Assembly (NCBI RefSeq): GCF_014222285.1 | Contig: NZ_JACKZS010000013.1 | Span: 1 to 64,000 of the forward strand | From: Nostoc sp. UCD121 | GTDB lineage: Bacteria; Cyanobacteriota; Cyanobacteriia; Cyanobacteriales; Nostocaceae | Length of the DNA: 64,000 nucleotides | Direction of reading: 5' to 3' | Shown here: positions 34,284 to 42,656 of the stretch, piece by piece | How positions within the stretch are numbered: the first letter of the stretch is position 1 | Layout of the letters: the number at the start of each line of letters is the position of its first letter | The notes under the pieces: generated by a model | Databases searched by the model: none | What the model saw: only the letters and a program-made list of their open reading frames with translations | What the model was told of the DNA's origin: nothing | Program-made: the position numbers and the translations under genes

Positions 34284-35423
34284 TTAAAAGCGTCCGCTCT
34301 TAAGATCCTTGAGGCTGATGCCGTAGAATTCTTGGGCTTGTTTAATCGCTTTTTTGGTGTCATCTGCCATTACACCGTTCAGCTTGCCTTTATAAAAACC
34401 CCGCTCCCGTAGTCGCGTTTGGATTTCCAGGGTATTAAATTCGCTTTTTTTAGCAGTATTAACTGAGCTATATAACTTAGCTCGCGTAGTTGGGCCAGCA
34501 ACGCCACTGGCTGCTAAGAAATTAGCTGCCTGGAATCTTCGTACAGCATCGGCAGTATAGGGGCCATAGTAGCCATTTGGCTCTCCCTCTAAATATCCTG
34601 CCTGGATCAATTGTTCTTGGATAATTCTAACTGACTCACCGCGATCGCCTACACGGAGTTTATCTCGATTGACTACCTTTTTGGGAGCCTCTTCTCCATC
34701 GCCAATGCCAATTCCCGGCAATTTACGCAATGTTGCGGGGCCGGCAATTCCATCAACGCTTAATTTGTAAGAATCTTGGAACCGCTTTACAGATTCTTCG
34801 GTAATTGGACCAAATATTCCTGTGGCATTCCCATAATAAAAGCCTGCGATTCTTAAGCGTTCTTGCAAGGCTCTGACATCTTCACCTTCATCACCCTTAG
34901 CAAGGTAGTTAGGATTACGGCGTTGGTTGGTGGCTGAACGAACCGAACTAGTAGTGCTGGGCTTTTTAGCTTGTGTACTGACAACAGTGGCTTTTTTTGC
35001 TTGTGTTGTCGTAGTACTGGGCTTTTTAGCTTGCCAGTTTTCTAACTTTTGCAGTGTGCTTGCTCCAACAATGCCGTCCACTGGTAAACCGGCGGCTTTT
35101 TGGAAGCGGCGCACAGCCTCTTGTGTGGATGCGTCATATACTTGGGTAACAGAGGATTGGTAAAAGCCTGCTGTTCTCAACTTTTGTTGGAGATTTCTAA
35201 CAGAGGGGCCTTGATCGCCTTTTTCCAGTGCTATAACGCTGCTGACAGCGCCAAGAATAGACAAGGACAGAGCAAGGGGCAACATATACTTCCAAGCCCT
35301 GCCAGAAAGCCGTTTCCAGTCTGGTGCAGCTGCTTTGTTAAACAAAGAACTGAGGGATACCAATTCACTGGGTGTGCTGTCTTCGTAGGCGAAAGCTAGG
35401 TGCAAATACGCAAGATTTTCCAT
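34284..35423 (-). CDS. peptidoglycan-binding repeat protein (alr1690-like)
   Basis: The 379-residue protein has a cytoplasmic N-terminus, one hydrophobic span (YMLPLALSLSILGAVSSVI, about 46-64) and four PG_binding_1 modules at about 68-125, 175-235, 252-312 and 327-375. Each has the LQxxLRxAGFY...VRRFQ...VDGxxGxxTL pattern; the fourth is degenerate. A Lys/Thr/Ala linker with three QAKK repeats joins modules 1 and 2. It should bind cell-wall glycan from the periplasmic side. It faces furA and is the probable equivalent of Anabaena alr1690, whose transcript extends antisense to furA. Confidence 0.87.
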   Translation of the reverse strand: MENLAYLHLAFAYEDSTPSELVSLSSLFNKAAAPDWKRLSGRAWKYMLPLALSLSILGAVSSVIALEKGDQGPSVRNLQQKLRTAGFYQSSVTQVYDASTQEAVRRFQKAAGLPVDGIVGASTLQKLENWQAKKPSTTTTQAKKATVVSTQAKKPSTTSSVRSATNQRRNPNYLAKGDEGEDVRALQERLRIAGFYYGNATGIFGPITEESVKRFQDSYKLSVDGIAGPATLRKLPGIGIGDGEEAPKKVVNRDKLRVGDRGESVRIIQEQLIQAGYLEGEPNGYYGPYTADAVRRFQAANFLAASGVAGPTTRAKLYSSVNTAKKSEFNTLEIQTRLRERGFYKGKLNGVMADDTKKAIKQAQEFYGISLKDLKSGRF

Positions 35424-35432
35424 ATTTGTTTC

Positions 35433-38400
35433 CTACACCATTGATTTTTCTTCGATAACTGCTTCAGCTTGATGTACTAGGTTCCTCAAAGCTTCTAATG
35501 TTCCTATATTTACATCCTCCCATAAATTGCGCTTGTGTGCTTCTAATAATTTTTCAGCAATATCACGCAGAGCATAGGGGTTCTTTTCCTGAATAAATTC
35601 TGACACAACTGGATCGAGCAAGTAAGCCTCTACTATGCCTTGATACATATAATCTTCTACACATTTAGCTGTAGCGTCGTAGGCGAATAAAAAATCTACT
35701 GTCGCCGCCATTTCAAAAGCACCTTTGTAACCGTGGCGCATAACTCCTGCAATCCACTTAGGATTAACTACGCGAGAACGATACACGCGTGAAATTTCTT
35801 CTTTGAGTTGGCGGACTCGTGGTTGGGCAGGTATGGAATTATCACCAAAATATGTTTGGGGGTTTTTTCCTTGTAGAGAACGCACGGCTGCGGTTAAGCC
35901 ACCCTGAAATTGGTAATAATCATCAGAATCGAGTAGGTCGTGTTCACGGTTATCTTGATTATGCAGGACAACTTGCATCTGGGATAAGCGTTGTTTGAAG
36001 GCTTCGGTATTGGGCATTGGGAATTGGGAACTTGTACTGAGCGAAGTCGAAGTATTGGGAATTGGGAATTGGTTATTCTCCTTATCTCCCCCTGCTCCCT
36101 GCCCCCTGCTCCCTGCCTCCTGCTCCCCTGCTCCCGAAGAATAGGCGTAAGAACTCCAGTTAATGTAGGCGCGGGCTAAATCTTCATCATCTGTCCAGTT
36201 TTGCGATTCGATTAAACCTTGGAGTCCTGCACCGTAAGCACCTGGACGAGAACCAAATATGCGATAGCGCGATCGCACCGAGGCTTCTTCTAAAGTTAAT
36301 CCTTGGCTTGTCCACAATTCAGTTTCTTGGCGAACTGCATCTGCTAGGGGATTTTGTTCTGGCGGTTCATCTAAGTCTGCTACTGCTGATACCGCTTGAT
36401 CGAATAAATCAATTAAGTTGGGAAAAGCATCCCGGAAGAATCCCGAAATTCGCAAAGTTACATCTACACGCGGTCGTCCCAAAATCGCTAGAGGCAAAAT
36501 TTCAAAATCCACTACTCGCCGCGCTGCACCATCCCATACTGGTTGAACTCCGAGTAAAGCTAAGGCTTCGGCAATATCATCACCGCCTGTTCTCATGGTG
36601 GCTGTTCCCCACAATGACAAACCTAGTGTTTTGGGATATTCGCCATGCTCTTGAGTGTAATATTCCACAAGGGTTTCAGCAGCTTTTCTACCGATATCCC
36701 AAGCTGTCTCTGTGGGAATGGCGCGGATATCGACAGAATAAAAGTTTCTCCCTGTTGGTAGAACTTCTGGGCGGCCGCGCGTGGGTGCGCCAGATGGAGC
36801 GCTGGGGACGTACCCGCCATCGAGTCCGTGTAATAAATGGGTGATTTCTTGATCGGTTTGTTGTAAAGCTGGCAGCAGGCGATCGCGTATCCAGGTAGAG
36901 ACGCGATGAATCGCGTCTCTACAAGATTCCTGATTCCTGATTTCTAAATTCTGAATTCTGAATTCTGAATCCTGATTTATTAGTTGTTCTACTAAGAGGG
37001 CGGCGTGTTCTTCTAGGACTTCGACGATATCACCGAGGGTACGGCATTCTGTGCCATTGACTACTGAATATTCACCACTAGGCATTGACAAATCGGCTGT
37101 GAGGGGGTCGAAATCTAAACCCCAATCTTGAGCGATCGCACGGGTAATACCTGAAGAATGGCGATTGGGTATGCGAGCGATCGCTACTATTAAGTCTCGC
37201 AACTGCCTTCCTTGGGGACATTGCCCAAAAATGTGCAACCCATCGCGGATTTGGGCTTCTTTCAATTCACAAAGATAACCACCGATAGAATTCAAAATTA
37301 AGGATTCAGACTTAAAAATTTCTGTTTCATTTTGGATTCCCAAATCTAGATGGAGATTTTCTTTGATCACCAGTTCGTGGATGCGATCGCGAATCACTGG
37401 TAAACGCGAAGGATCTAAACTGTCGGCTTCGTAATACTCATCAATTAAATTTTCTAACTGTTGCAAAGAACCATAGAGTTCCGCACGAGTCATTGGCGGC
37501 GTTAAGTGATCTATAATCACCGCTTGAGCGCGACGTTTGGCTTGGGAACCTTCACCAGGATCATTGACAATAAACGGGTACAGGTGGGGAAGTGCGCCGA
37601 AAGCTACTTCTGGATAACAATTATTCGATAAAGCCACACTTTTACCGGGTAGCCATTCTAGATTTCCGTGTTTCCCTACATGAACTACAGCATCAGCACC
37701 AAAAGCTTCTCTAACCCAATAGTAGAAAGCTAAATAATCATGGGTTGGTTCTAAATCCGGCGCATGGTAATTCAAACTGGGGTCATTATCATAACCTCTT
37801 GCTGGCTGAATTCCCACAAAAATGTTGCCGAGTTGAATTCCGGGAACGGGGATAGAAGCAGGGGGGCAGGGAGCAGGGAGCAGGGGAGAAGAGCTTTCAC
37901 CTTTGCCTCCCGCACCTTGCCCCATTCCCCACCGTTCACTAATACCTTGCTGAACTGCTGGCGGTAATGAAGCGAAATATTCTTGATATTCTTCCCAAGA
38001 AACACTTTGGTGTACCGGAAGTGATTCTCTACCTTCTGGATCGTTGGTTACACCATCTGTCAGCCGTTGAATCAACTCGTCTCCTTCAGCAGGTGGATTT
38101 TCTACTTCATACCCAGCTTGATGTAAAGCTTGCAGGATTTCTACACAACTAGCTGGGGTGTCGAGTCCTACGCCATTGGCAAGCCGTCCATTGCGGTTGG
38201 GGTAGTTTGCCAAAATTAGGGCAATTCGCCGTTCTTGAGGTGGTTTGGAACGTAGACGCGCCCAGTTTGCTGCTAGTTTAGCAACGAACTCGATGCGATC
38301 GCTGACTGGTTCATAAATTACCACATCTGTCTCTAAATGGGGATTACGAGTTTGTACTGCTTTAAAAGACACAGCACGAGTAATAATCCGCCCATCTACT

Positions 38401-39479
38401 TCTGGTAGCGCCACATTCATCCCAATATCGCGGGGAGAAAGCCCTTGAAATTGTGACTCCCACTGCTCAATTGATCCGCCACTAAGGATTACCTGCAACA
38501 CAGGCACATCTAATTTTTCCCATAGTTCAGTTTGGGGTGTTTCACTTTCCAACCGTGCTAGAGAAAAACTGGTAGTATTCAGCAGTACAGCTATTGATGC
38601 GGCTTCTTTGGGTTGGAAAAATTCACTCAACTCCGTTTGAACATCGGGTTCACGCAATGAGGAAACAAACACTGGCACTGGTTGTAAATTTTTCTGTACC
38701 AAGGCTTGGCATAAAGCATCAATTACTTTAGTGTTTCCAGCTAAATAATGAGCGCGGTAGAAGAGGATGCCAATTTTGGGAATTGGGAATTGGGAATTGG
38801 GAATTGGGGATTGGGAATGAGGTTCTGAAGTGGATGAACAGAGTTCTGAAGTGGATGGATCAGCCTCTAATTCTCTTTGTCCCCCTTGTCCCCCTTGTCC
38901 CCTTGTCCCCTTGCCTCTTTGTCCCCCCACTTGCCATTCATACAATCCCACGCGCGGAATCGGCCGGGGTAGCGGGGGATTGTATGCAGTTAACAGGCAA
39001 CTATCAGAGATAAATTGCAGAGCATTAACAAAATTTTCTACGCCGCCCTCGCTAAAATACTGCCATACCTGGTTAGCAACACTTAAAGGCACGGTAGACT
39101 GAGAAATTAAGTTGGGATCAAAAGCGTCGTCCCCTGGCATTACAATGAGGGTTCTACCATTACGTTGAACAATTTCTTGCACTACTTCTAAGCCATAACT
39201 CCAGTAAGAACGTCCTCCTAATAGGCGCAAAATAATTACTTGGGCAAGCTCCAAAACTTGCTCTCCATAAGTATCTATGCTTAACTGTTGCTGCAATTGC
39301 AACAGATTGGCGACTCTTAAGGCAGGAAATTGTGAAGGTAATTTTGTAACCGCAACTGCCAAAGTTTGAATGTCGGTATCAGCAGCCGTAATCAACACGA
39401 AAGGCGCTGGAGTTTGTTCTATAAAAATTAAACCCTCTGACTGATTCCATCCACCCGATGTGCTACTTATACGATGCAT
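35433..39479 (-). CDS. cobN: CobN-type cobaltochelatase large subunit
   Basis: The 1348-residue protein has CobN/Mg-chelatase H features: VVHVGKHGNLEWLPGKSVAL, CYPEVAFGALPHLYPF, the RPRVDVTLRISGFFRDAFPN stretch and the MRHGYKGAFEMAATVDFLF region near the end. It inserts cobalt into the corrin ring in B12 synthesis; ChlH, the related magnesium enzyme, lacks some of these forms. Four in-frame low-complexity inserts are encoded by repeat DNA (36000-36145, 36895-36978, 37850-37927, 38773-38930), for example QRGKGTRGQGGQGGQRE. They probably form surface loops between conserved blocks. The frame stays intact through all four. The N-terminal CobN domain begins near residue 25. The GAF kinase is divergent, 94 bp away. 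Confidence 0.9.
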   Translation of the reverse strand: MHRISSTSGGWNQSEGLIFIEQTPAPFVLITAADTDIQTLAVAVTKLPSQFPALRVANLLQLQQQLSIDTYGEQVLELAQVIILRLLGGRSYWSYGLEVVQEIVQRNGRTLIVMPGDDAFDPNLISQSTVPLSVANQVWQYFSEGGVENFVNALQFISDSCLLTAYNPPLPRPIPRVGLYEWQVGGQRGKGTRGQGGQGGQRELEADPSTSELCSSTSEPHSQSPIPNSQFPIPKIGILFYRAHYLAGNTKVIDALCQALVQKNLQPVPVFVSSLREPDVQTELSEFFQPKEAASIAVLLNTTSFSLARLESETPQTELWEKLDVPVLQVILSGGSIEQWESQFQGLSPRDIGMNVALPEVDGRIITRAVSFKAVQTRNPHLETDVVIYEPVSDRIEFVAKLAANWARLRSKPPQERRIALILANYPNRNGRLANGVGLDTPASCVEILQALHQAGYEVENPPAEGDELIQRLTDGVTNDPEGRESLPVHQSVSWEEYQEYFASLPPAVQQGISERWGMGQGAGGKGESSSPLLPAPCPPASIPVPGIQLGNIFVGIQPARGYDNDPSLNYHAPDLEPTHDYLAFYYWVREAFGADAVVHVGKHGNLEWLPGKSVALSNNCYPEVAFGALPHLYPFIVNDPGEGSQAKRRAQAVIIDHLTPPMTRAELYGSLQQLENLIDEYYEADSLDPSRLPVIRDRIHELVIKENLHLDLGIQNETEIFKSESLILNSIGGYLCELKEAQIRDGLHIFGQCPQGRQLRDLIVAIARIPNRHSSGITRAIAQDWGLDFDPLTADLSMPSGEYSVVNGTECRTLGDIVEVLEEHAALLVEQLINQDSEFRIQNLEIRNQESCRDAIHRVSTWIRDRLLPALQQTDQEITHLLHGLDGGYVPSAPSGAPTRGRPEVLPTGRNFYSVDIRAIPTETAWDIGRKAAETLVEYYTQEHGEYPKTLGLSLWGTATMRTGGDDIAEALALLGVQPVWDGAARRVVDFEILPLAILGRPRVDVTLRISGFFRDAFPNLIDLFDQAVSAVADLDEPPEQNPLADAVRQETELWTSQGLTLEEASVRSRYRIFGSRPGAYGAGLQGLIESQNWTDDEDLARAYINWSSYAYSSGAGEQEAGSRGQGAGGDKENNQFPIPNTSTSLSTSSQFPMPNTEAFKQRLSQMQVVLHNQDNREHDLLDSDDYYQFQGGLTAAVRSLQGKNPQTYFGDNSIPAQPRVRQLKEEISRVYRSRVVNPKWIAGVMRHGYKGAFEMAATVDFLFAYDATAKCVEDYMYQGIVEAYLLDPVVSEFIQEKNPYALRDIAEKLLEAHKRNLWEDVNIGTLEALRNLVHQAEAVIEEKSMV
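36000..36145. repeat. in-frame repeat insert in cobN (1)
   Basis: GGGAATT heptamers, a TGTACTGAGCGAAGTCGAAG repeat and CCCTGCTCCCTG-type units interrupt the gene without breaking the frame. They encode Gly/Gln/Ser/Thr/Pro-rich residues such as GEQEAGSRGQGAGG. Confidence 0.75.
36895..36978. repeat. in-frame palindrome and heptamer insert in cobN (2)
   Basis: GTAGAGACGCGA and TCGCGTCTCTAC (36895-36922) form a 12-bp palindrome with a 4-nt loop, followed by AATTCTG heptamers to about 36978. It codes for FRIQNLEIRNQESCRDAIHR inside CobN. A related pair of arms lies at 41595-41655. Confidence 0.8.
37850..37927. repeat. in-frame repeat insert in cobN (3)
   Basis: GGGGCAGGGAGCAGG-type units encode GMGQGAGGKGESSSPLLPAP within CobN, just before the conserved GIQLGNIFVGIQPARG block. 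Confidence 0.75.
38773..38930. repeat. in-frame repeat insert in cobN (4)
   Basis: Five or more GGGAATT heptamers, a tandem copy of GTTCTGAAGTGGATG and CCCCCTTGT repeats encode about 50 low-complexity residues near position 190 of CobN. Confidence 0.8.
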
Positions 39480-39573
39480 AATGCTGTATTACCGTCTTAA
39501 ACTATTGGTTATTACACAATCAAAACAAACTTTTCCCCTGCATTTAGCCCCCTCTTACCAGTAATGATTAAAA

Positions 39574-41583
39574 ATGCTTAGTTCTCCTGATTTGAGCTTT
39601 TCTCGAACCTTGCCTATTGTTGTATTTAATCAGCTTGGGGAATTGTTGGAGCAGATGGCTCAAACGGTGGGAAGTGCCGCTCTGATACTGACAGAAGCTG
39701 TTTTGGCGCGGATTTGCATACCTGTGGAGTGGCAAAGGCAAAGGTTTACGTTGGTGGTTTCTGAGCAGTTTAGTGTGCTTTTGTTAGGAAATTTTGACGA
39801 AGGTGAGCAGGGGAGCAGCACTTCTCTACGAGACGCTGCGCGAACGGCTTCGCTCAGTGAACGGGGAGCAGAGGAGCAGGGAATTGATTCAGCACTCAAT
39901 GCTAGATTGACATTTAATTTAGAGGCGATCGCTTCTTTTCTCCACGAATTGAGAGACTTGTTTGAGTGCGATTCCTATACTCACCAAAATCTCGAACGCT
40001 ATCGCCAAATTATTGGGCCCAATGATGCTACCCTCCAAAGTAAGTTCTCGCTGTTGCTATTAGAATATCTTTTAACTCAGCCAAACCAAGAAATAATAGC
40101 ACCTCCAAGCCCAACTGCGCCGGCAGTTTATATCTGTCAGCCAGTGGAAGATGCATTAAAAAAACAGATTTCCCAAGAACGGTTGTTGAATCAGGTAACA
40201 ACGCAGATCCGCAAAAGCTTGGATTTGCCTGTTATTATGGCAACGGCAATTACACAGGTGCGTGAGTTTCTAGAATTAGACCGATTAGTAATCTATAAAT
40301 TTGAAGGTTCCAAAGTCAAGACTCAACAATACCAGTCTTCTACAGATGAGGATAACGGGAAACGCTCAACTTCTATCTCAGTAAATAATCAATCCTTAGT
40401 AGAAGATTACCAACAGCATGGAGCTTATATTGTCTATGAAGCCCGTGCTACAGATGCGATTACCTGCGTGTTGAATTACACAGAAAAAAATTGCTTTATG
40501 CGAACCTCTCAATGTTGGGAGAAGTATCGCCAAGGCTTTACGTTAGCTGTGGATGATGTCGAAAAAACTTATGCTCTAGAAGAGTGTTTGTTGAATTTTT
40601 TAAGGGAAAGCCAAGTGCGGGCTAAGTTGGCAGCACCGATTATACTTGAGGATAAGCTGTGGGGGCTGCTGATTGCTCATCAGTGCAATGAACCACGCCA
40701 GTGGATTGATAGCGAAAAAAACTTGCTGATTGCGATCGCAGAACAATTAGCGATCGCCATTTACCAAGCTGAGTTAATGCAAACCCTCACCCAAGAAAAA
40801 CAAACTCTCGAACAACGAGTTATTGAACGCACAATTGGACTACGTGATGCTCTCCTCGCCGCCGAAGCTGCTAACCGCCTCAGAAGTGAATTTCTCGCTA
40901 CCATCAGTCACGAATTACTCACGCCTTTAACTTATGTGATTGGGATGTCTTCTACATTGTTGCGCTGGCCTTTGGGTGAATTGAGTCAACGACAGCGCGA
41001 TTATCTGCAAACAATCCACGACAGTGGAGAACATTTATTAGAAATGATTAATGACATCCTCGATTTATCGCAAATCGAGGCTGGTAAGACAGCTTTAAAT
41101 ATTTCGGAATTTTCTTTAGCGAATGTTGCTGAAAATGCTGTGGAGTCACTGCGAAAAAAAGCAACAAGCGAACAAATCAATCTCAACCTTGATTTGCAAA
41201 TCGATCCCAGGCGCGATCGCTTTACCGCCGATGCCGAACGAGTAGCACAAATTCTCTCGAATCTGTTAACTAATGCGATTAAATTCACTCCCGAAAGTGG
41301 TAGCGTTACCTTACGGCTTTGGGTGGAGGATGATACCGCTATTTTTCAAGTGGAAGATACCGGGATTGGCATCCGCGAAGAACAGTTACCATTACTTTTT
41401 GAGAAATTTCAGCAACTCGATACACCCTATCGCCGCCGCTACGAAGGCACTGGACTTGGATTAGCTTTAACTAAACAACTTGTAGAACTCCATCGGGGTC
41501 GAATTGAAGTAGAATCAACCATCAGTATTGGCTCCATTTTTACTGTATGGATACCAACTCAGGCAATGAGAGTGCTGAGTTAA
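39574..41583 (+). CDS. GAF-domain sensor histidine kinase
   Basis: The 669-residue kinase has an N-terminal sensory region (about 1-165), a GAF domain (about 205-400) and a coiled linker. The kinase core follows: H-box SHELLTPLTYVIG (leucine replaces the usual arginine), N-box NLLTNAIKFTPESG, DTGIGI and GTGLGLALTK. The GAF has a cysteine (EECLLNFLRESQVRAKLAAP) where bilin-binding cyanobacteriochromes carry theirs, so light sensing is possible but not shown. No transmembrane span is evident. Residues about 75-105 (EQGSSTSLRDAARTASLSER) come from a repeat insertion. The gene ends with a clear terminator. No response regulator is adjacent. Confidence 0.85.
   Translation: MLSSPDLSFSRTLPIVVFNQLGELLEQMAQTVGSAALILTEAVLARICIPVEWQRQRFTLVVSEQFSVLLLGNFDEGEQGSSTSLRDAARTASLSERGAEEQGIDSALNARLTFNLEAIASFLHELRDLFECDSYTHQNLERYRQIIGPNDATLQSKFSLLLLEYLLTQPNQEIIAPPSPTAPAVYICQPVEDALKKQISQERLLNQVTTQIRKSLDLPVIMATAITQVREFLELDRLVIYKFEGSKVKTQQYQSSTDEDNGKRSTSISVNNQSLVEDYQQHGAYIVYEARATDAITCVLNYTEKNCFMRTSQCWEKYRQGFTLAVDDVEKTYALEECLLNFLRESQVRAKLAAPIILEDKLWGLLIAHQCNEPRQWIDSEKNLLIAIAEQLAIAIYQAELMQTLTQEKQTLEQRVIERTIGLRDALLAAEAANRLRSEFLATISHELLTPLTYVIGMSSTLLRWPLGELSQRQRDYLQTIHDSGEHLLEMINDILDLSQIEAGKTALNISEFSLANVAENAVESLRKKATSEQINLNLDLQIDPRRDRFTADAERVAQILSNLLTNAIKFTPESGSVTLRLWVEDDTAIFQVEDTGIGIREEQLPLLFEKFQQLDTPYRRRYEGTGLGLALTKQLVELHRGRIEVESTISIGSIFTVWIPTQAMRVLS
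39796..39886. repeat. in-frame small dispersed repeat in the GAF kinase gene
   Basis: GAGCAGGGGAGCAG units surround a CTACGAGACGCTGCGCGAAC dispersed repeat (39823-39861). The frame stays open and encodes a Ser/Arg/Ala/Glu-rich loop. The flanking protein sequence (LLLGNF and LNARLTFNLEAI) looks continuous without it. Confidence 0.7.
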
Positions 41584-41638
41584 GAGTTAAGCAAGAGACG
41601 CGATGAATCGCCGTCTTTACAATAATCAGTATTTGTAG

Positions 41639-41664
41639 AGACGGTGATTTATCACGTCTTTTTT
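41639..41664 (+). terminator. Rho-independent terminator of the GAF kinase gene
   Basis: AGAC-GTGAT and ATCAC-GTCT pair around a TT loop, with one bulged G, and six Ts follow. It lies 56 bp past the stop. Confidence 0.75.
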
Positions 41665-41677
41665 ATAATTTATCTAT

Positions 41678-42511
41678 TCAATTTGATCCTAGGCTAATGA
41701 GCATTTTTTCAAAAATTCTCACCACAGCCTCCTCTCCATTGTCTCTAGTGAAAATAGTATAATTTGGATGAGAATTGATTTCAATTAACCAATATTGGTT
41801 ATCTCGATCTAAAACGATATCTAAACCACCATAATCAATATCTAATTCTTCAAAAATTGGTTTAGCGAAATTAGCAATCTCTGATAATATTTGTGGATCA
41901 TTGATATATTTTGCTTTCGCACCATCCCAGTGAAGAGGGCTGAGATTGCCTGCAAATTTTGCGTTAGTTATATCTTTTTCATAGAGTAGAACTAACTCTT
42001 TATTTAGAAAAACGGCTCTATACTCAGATTTTATGTCAATAAACTCTTGAGCGATCGCAACGTAATCGTACTTTTTATTATTAATATTAAAAATCTCTTT
42101 TAAAGCAGTTTCAACTTCATCTGTATTGTGACATAAAAAAACGTTATGTCCACTTGAGCCAGAATTACGTTTAACAATTACAGGTGTTTCAAAGGTTTTT
42201 TTTATTTCTAATATAATATCTTCAAAACTTGGAAATTTTAAGTAAATTTTATATTGCAGGTCACAAAAAGGGGAAAGAAAACCAACTGTCCGAGGTAGTT
42301 TAACTTTGTTCTTTAAGATATGGTAGGTATATTCCTTATCTTTAATAATTTGTGCTACGGCTTGATTTATTATCGGAGTACTATAATTGCAAAAAAAATG
42401 TTGTTTATTATTCAGTTTTATTTTTACTAAGTTTTCAGCCGGATGAATAATTTCATAGCTGATATTTAAATTTTCACAAGCTTTGAGCAATAGCGAAAGG
42501 TTATCTAACAT
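41678..42511 (-). CDS. ATP-grasp domain protein
   Basis: The 277-residue protein has an ATP-grasp fold: TPVIVKRNSGSSGHNVFLC (phosphate-binding loop), VAIAQEFIDIKSEYRAVF, and the metal-binding GGLDIVLDRDNQYWLIEINSH split as GGLDIVL and WLIEINSHPN. It would ligate an acid to an amine or thiol via an acyl phosphate, resembling RimK and cyanophycin-ligase cores; the substrate is unknown. It is visibly richer in Lys, Asn, Ile and A/T codons than its neighbours. A dense heptamer array lies upstream. These features suggest acquisition by transfer. No peptide precursor gene is next to it. Confidence 0.8.
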   Translation of the reverse strand: MLDNLSLLLKACENLNISYEIIHPAENLVKIKLNNKQHFFCNYSTPIINQAVAQIIKDKEYTYHILKNKVKLPRTVGFLSPFCDLQYKIYLKFPSFEDIILEIKKTFETPVIVKRNSGSSGHNVFLCHNTDEVETALKEIFNINNKKYDYVAIAQEFIDIKSEYRAVFLNKELVLLYEKDITNAKFAGNLSPLHWDGAKAKYINDPQILSEIANFAKPIFEELDIDYGGLDIVLDRDNQYWLIEINSHPNYTIFTRDNGEEAVVRIFEKMLISLGSN

Positions 42512-42573
42512 AAATACTTCAATTTAAAGATAAAAATTACGAATTAAGTTAGCGTAGCAGGGCGGAGAAGCCC

Positions 42574-42653
42574 ATTACGAATTACGAATTACGAATTACG
42601 AATTACGAATTACGAATTACGAATTACGAATTACGAATTACGAATTACGAATT
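42574..42653. repeat. ATTACGA heptamer tandem array
   Basis: About eleven near-perfect tandem copies of ATTACGA. This is the clearest short tandemly repeated repetitive (STRR) type array in the window. A GCGTAGCAGGGCGGAGAAGC dispersed repeat precedes it. Confidence 0.9.
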
Positions 42654-42656
42654 ATT

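Noticed and set aside
42530..42656. The heptamer array as a CRISPR array
   Set aside because: The units are tandem 7-mers without spacers and no cas genes occur in the window.
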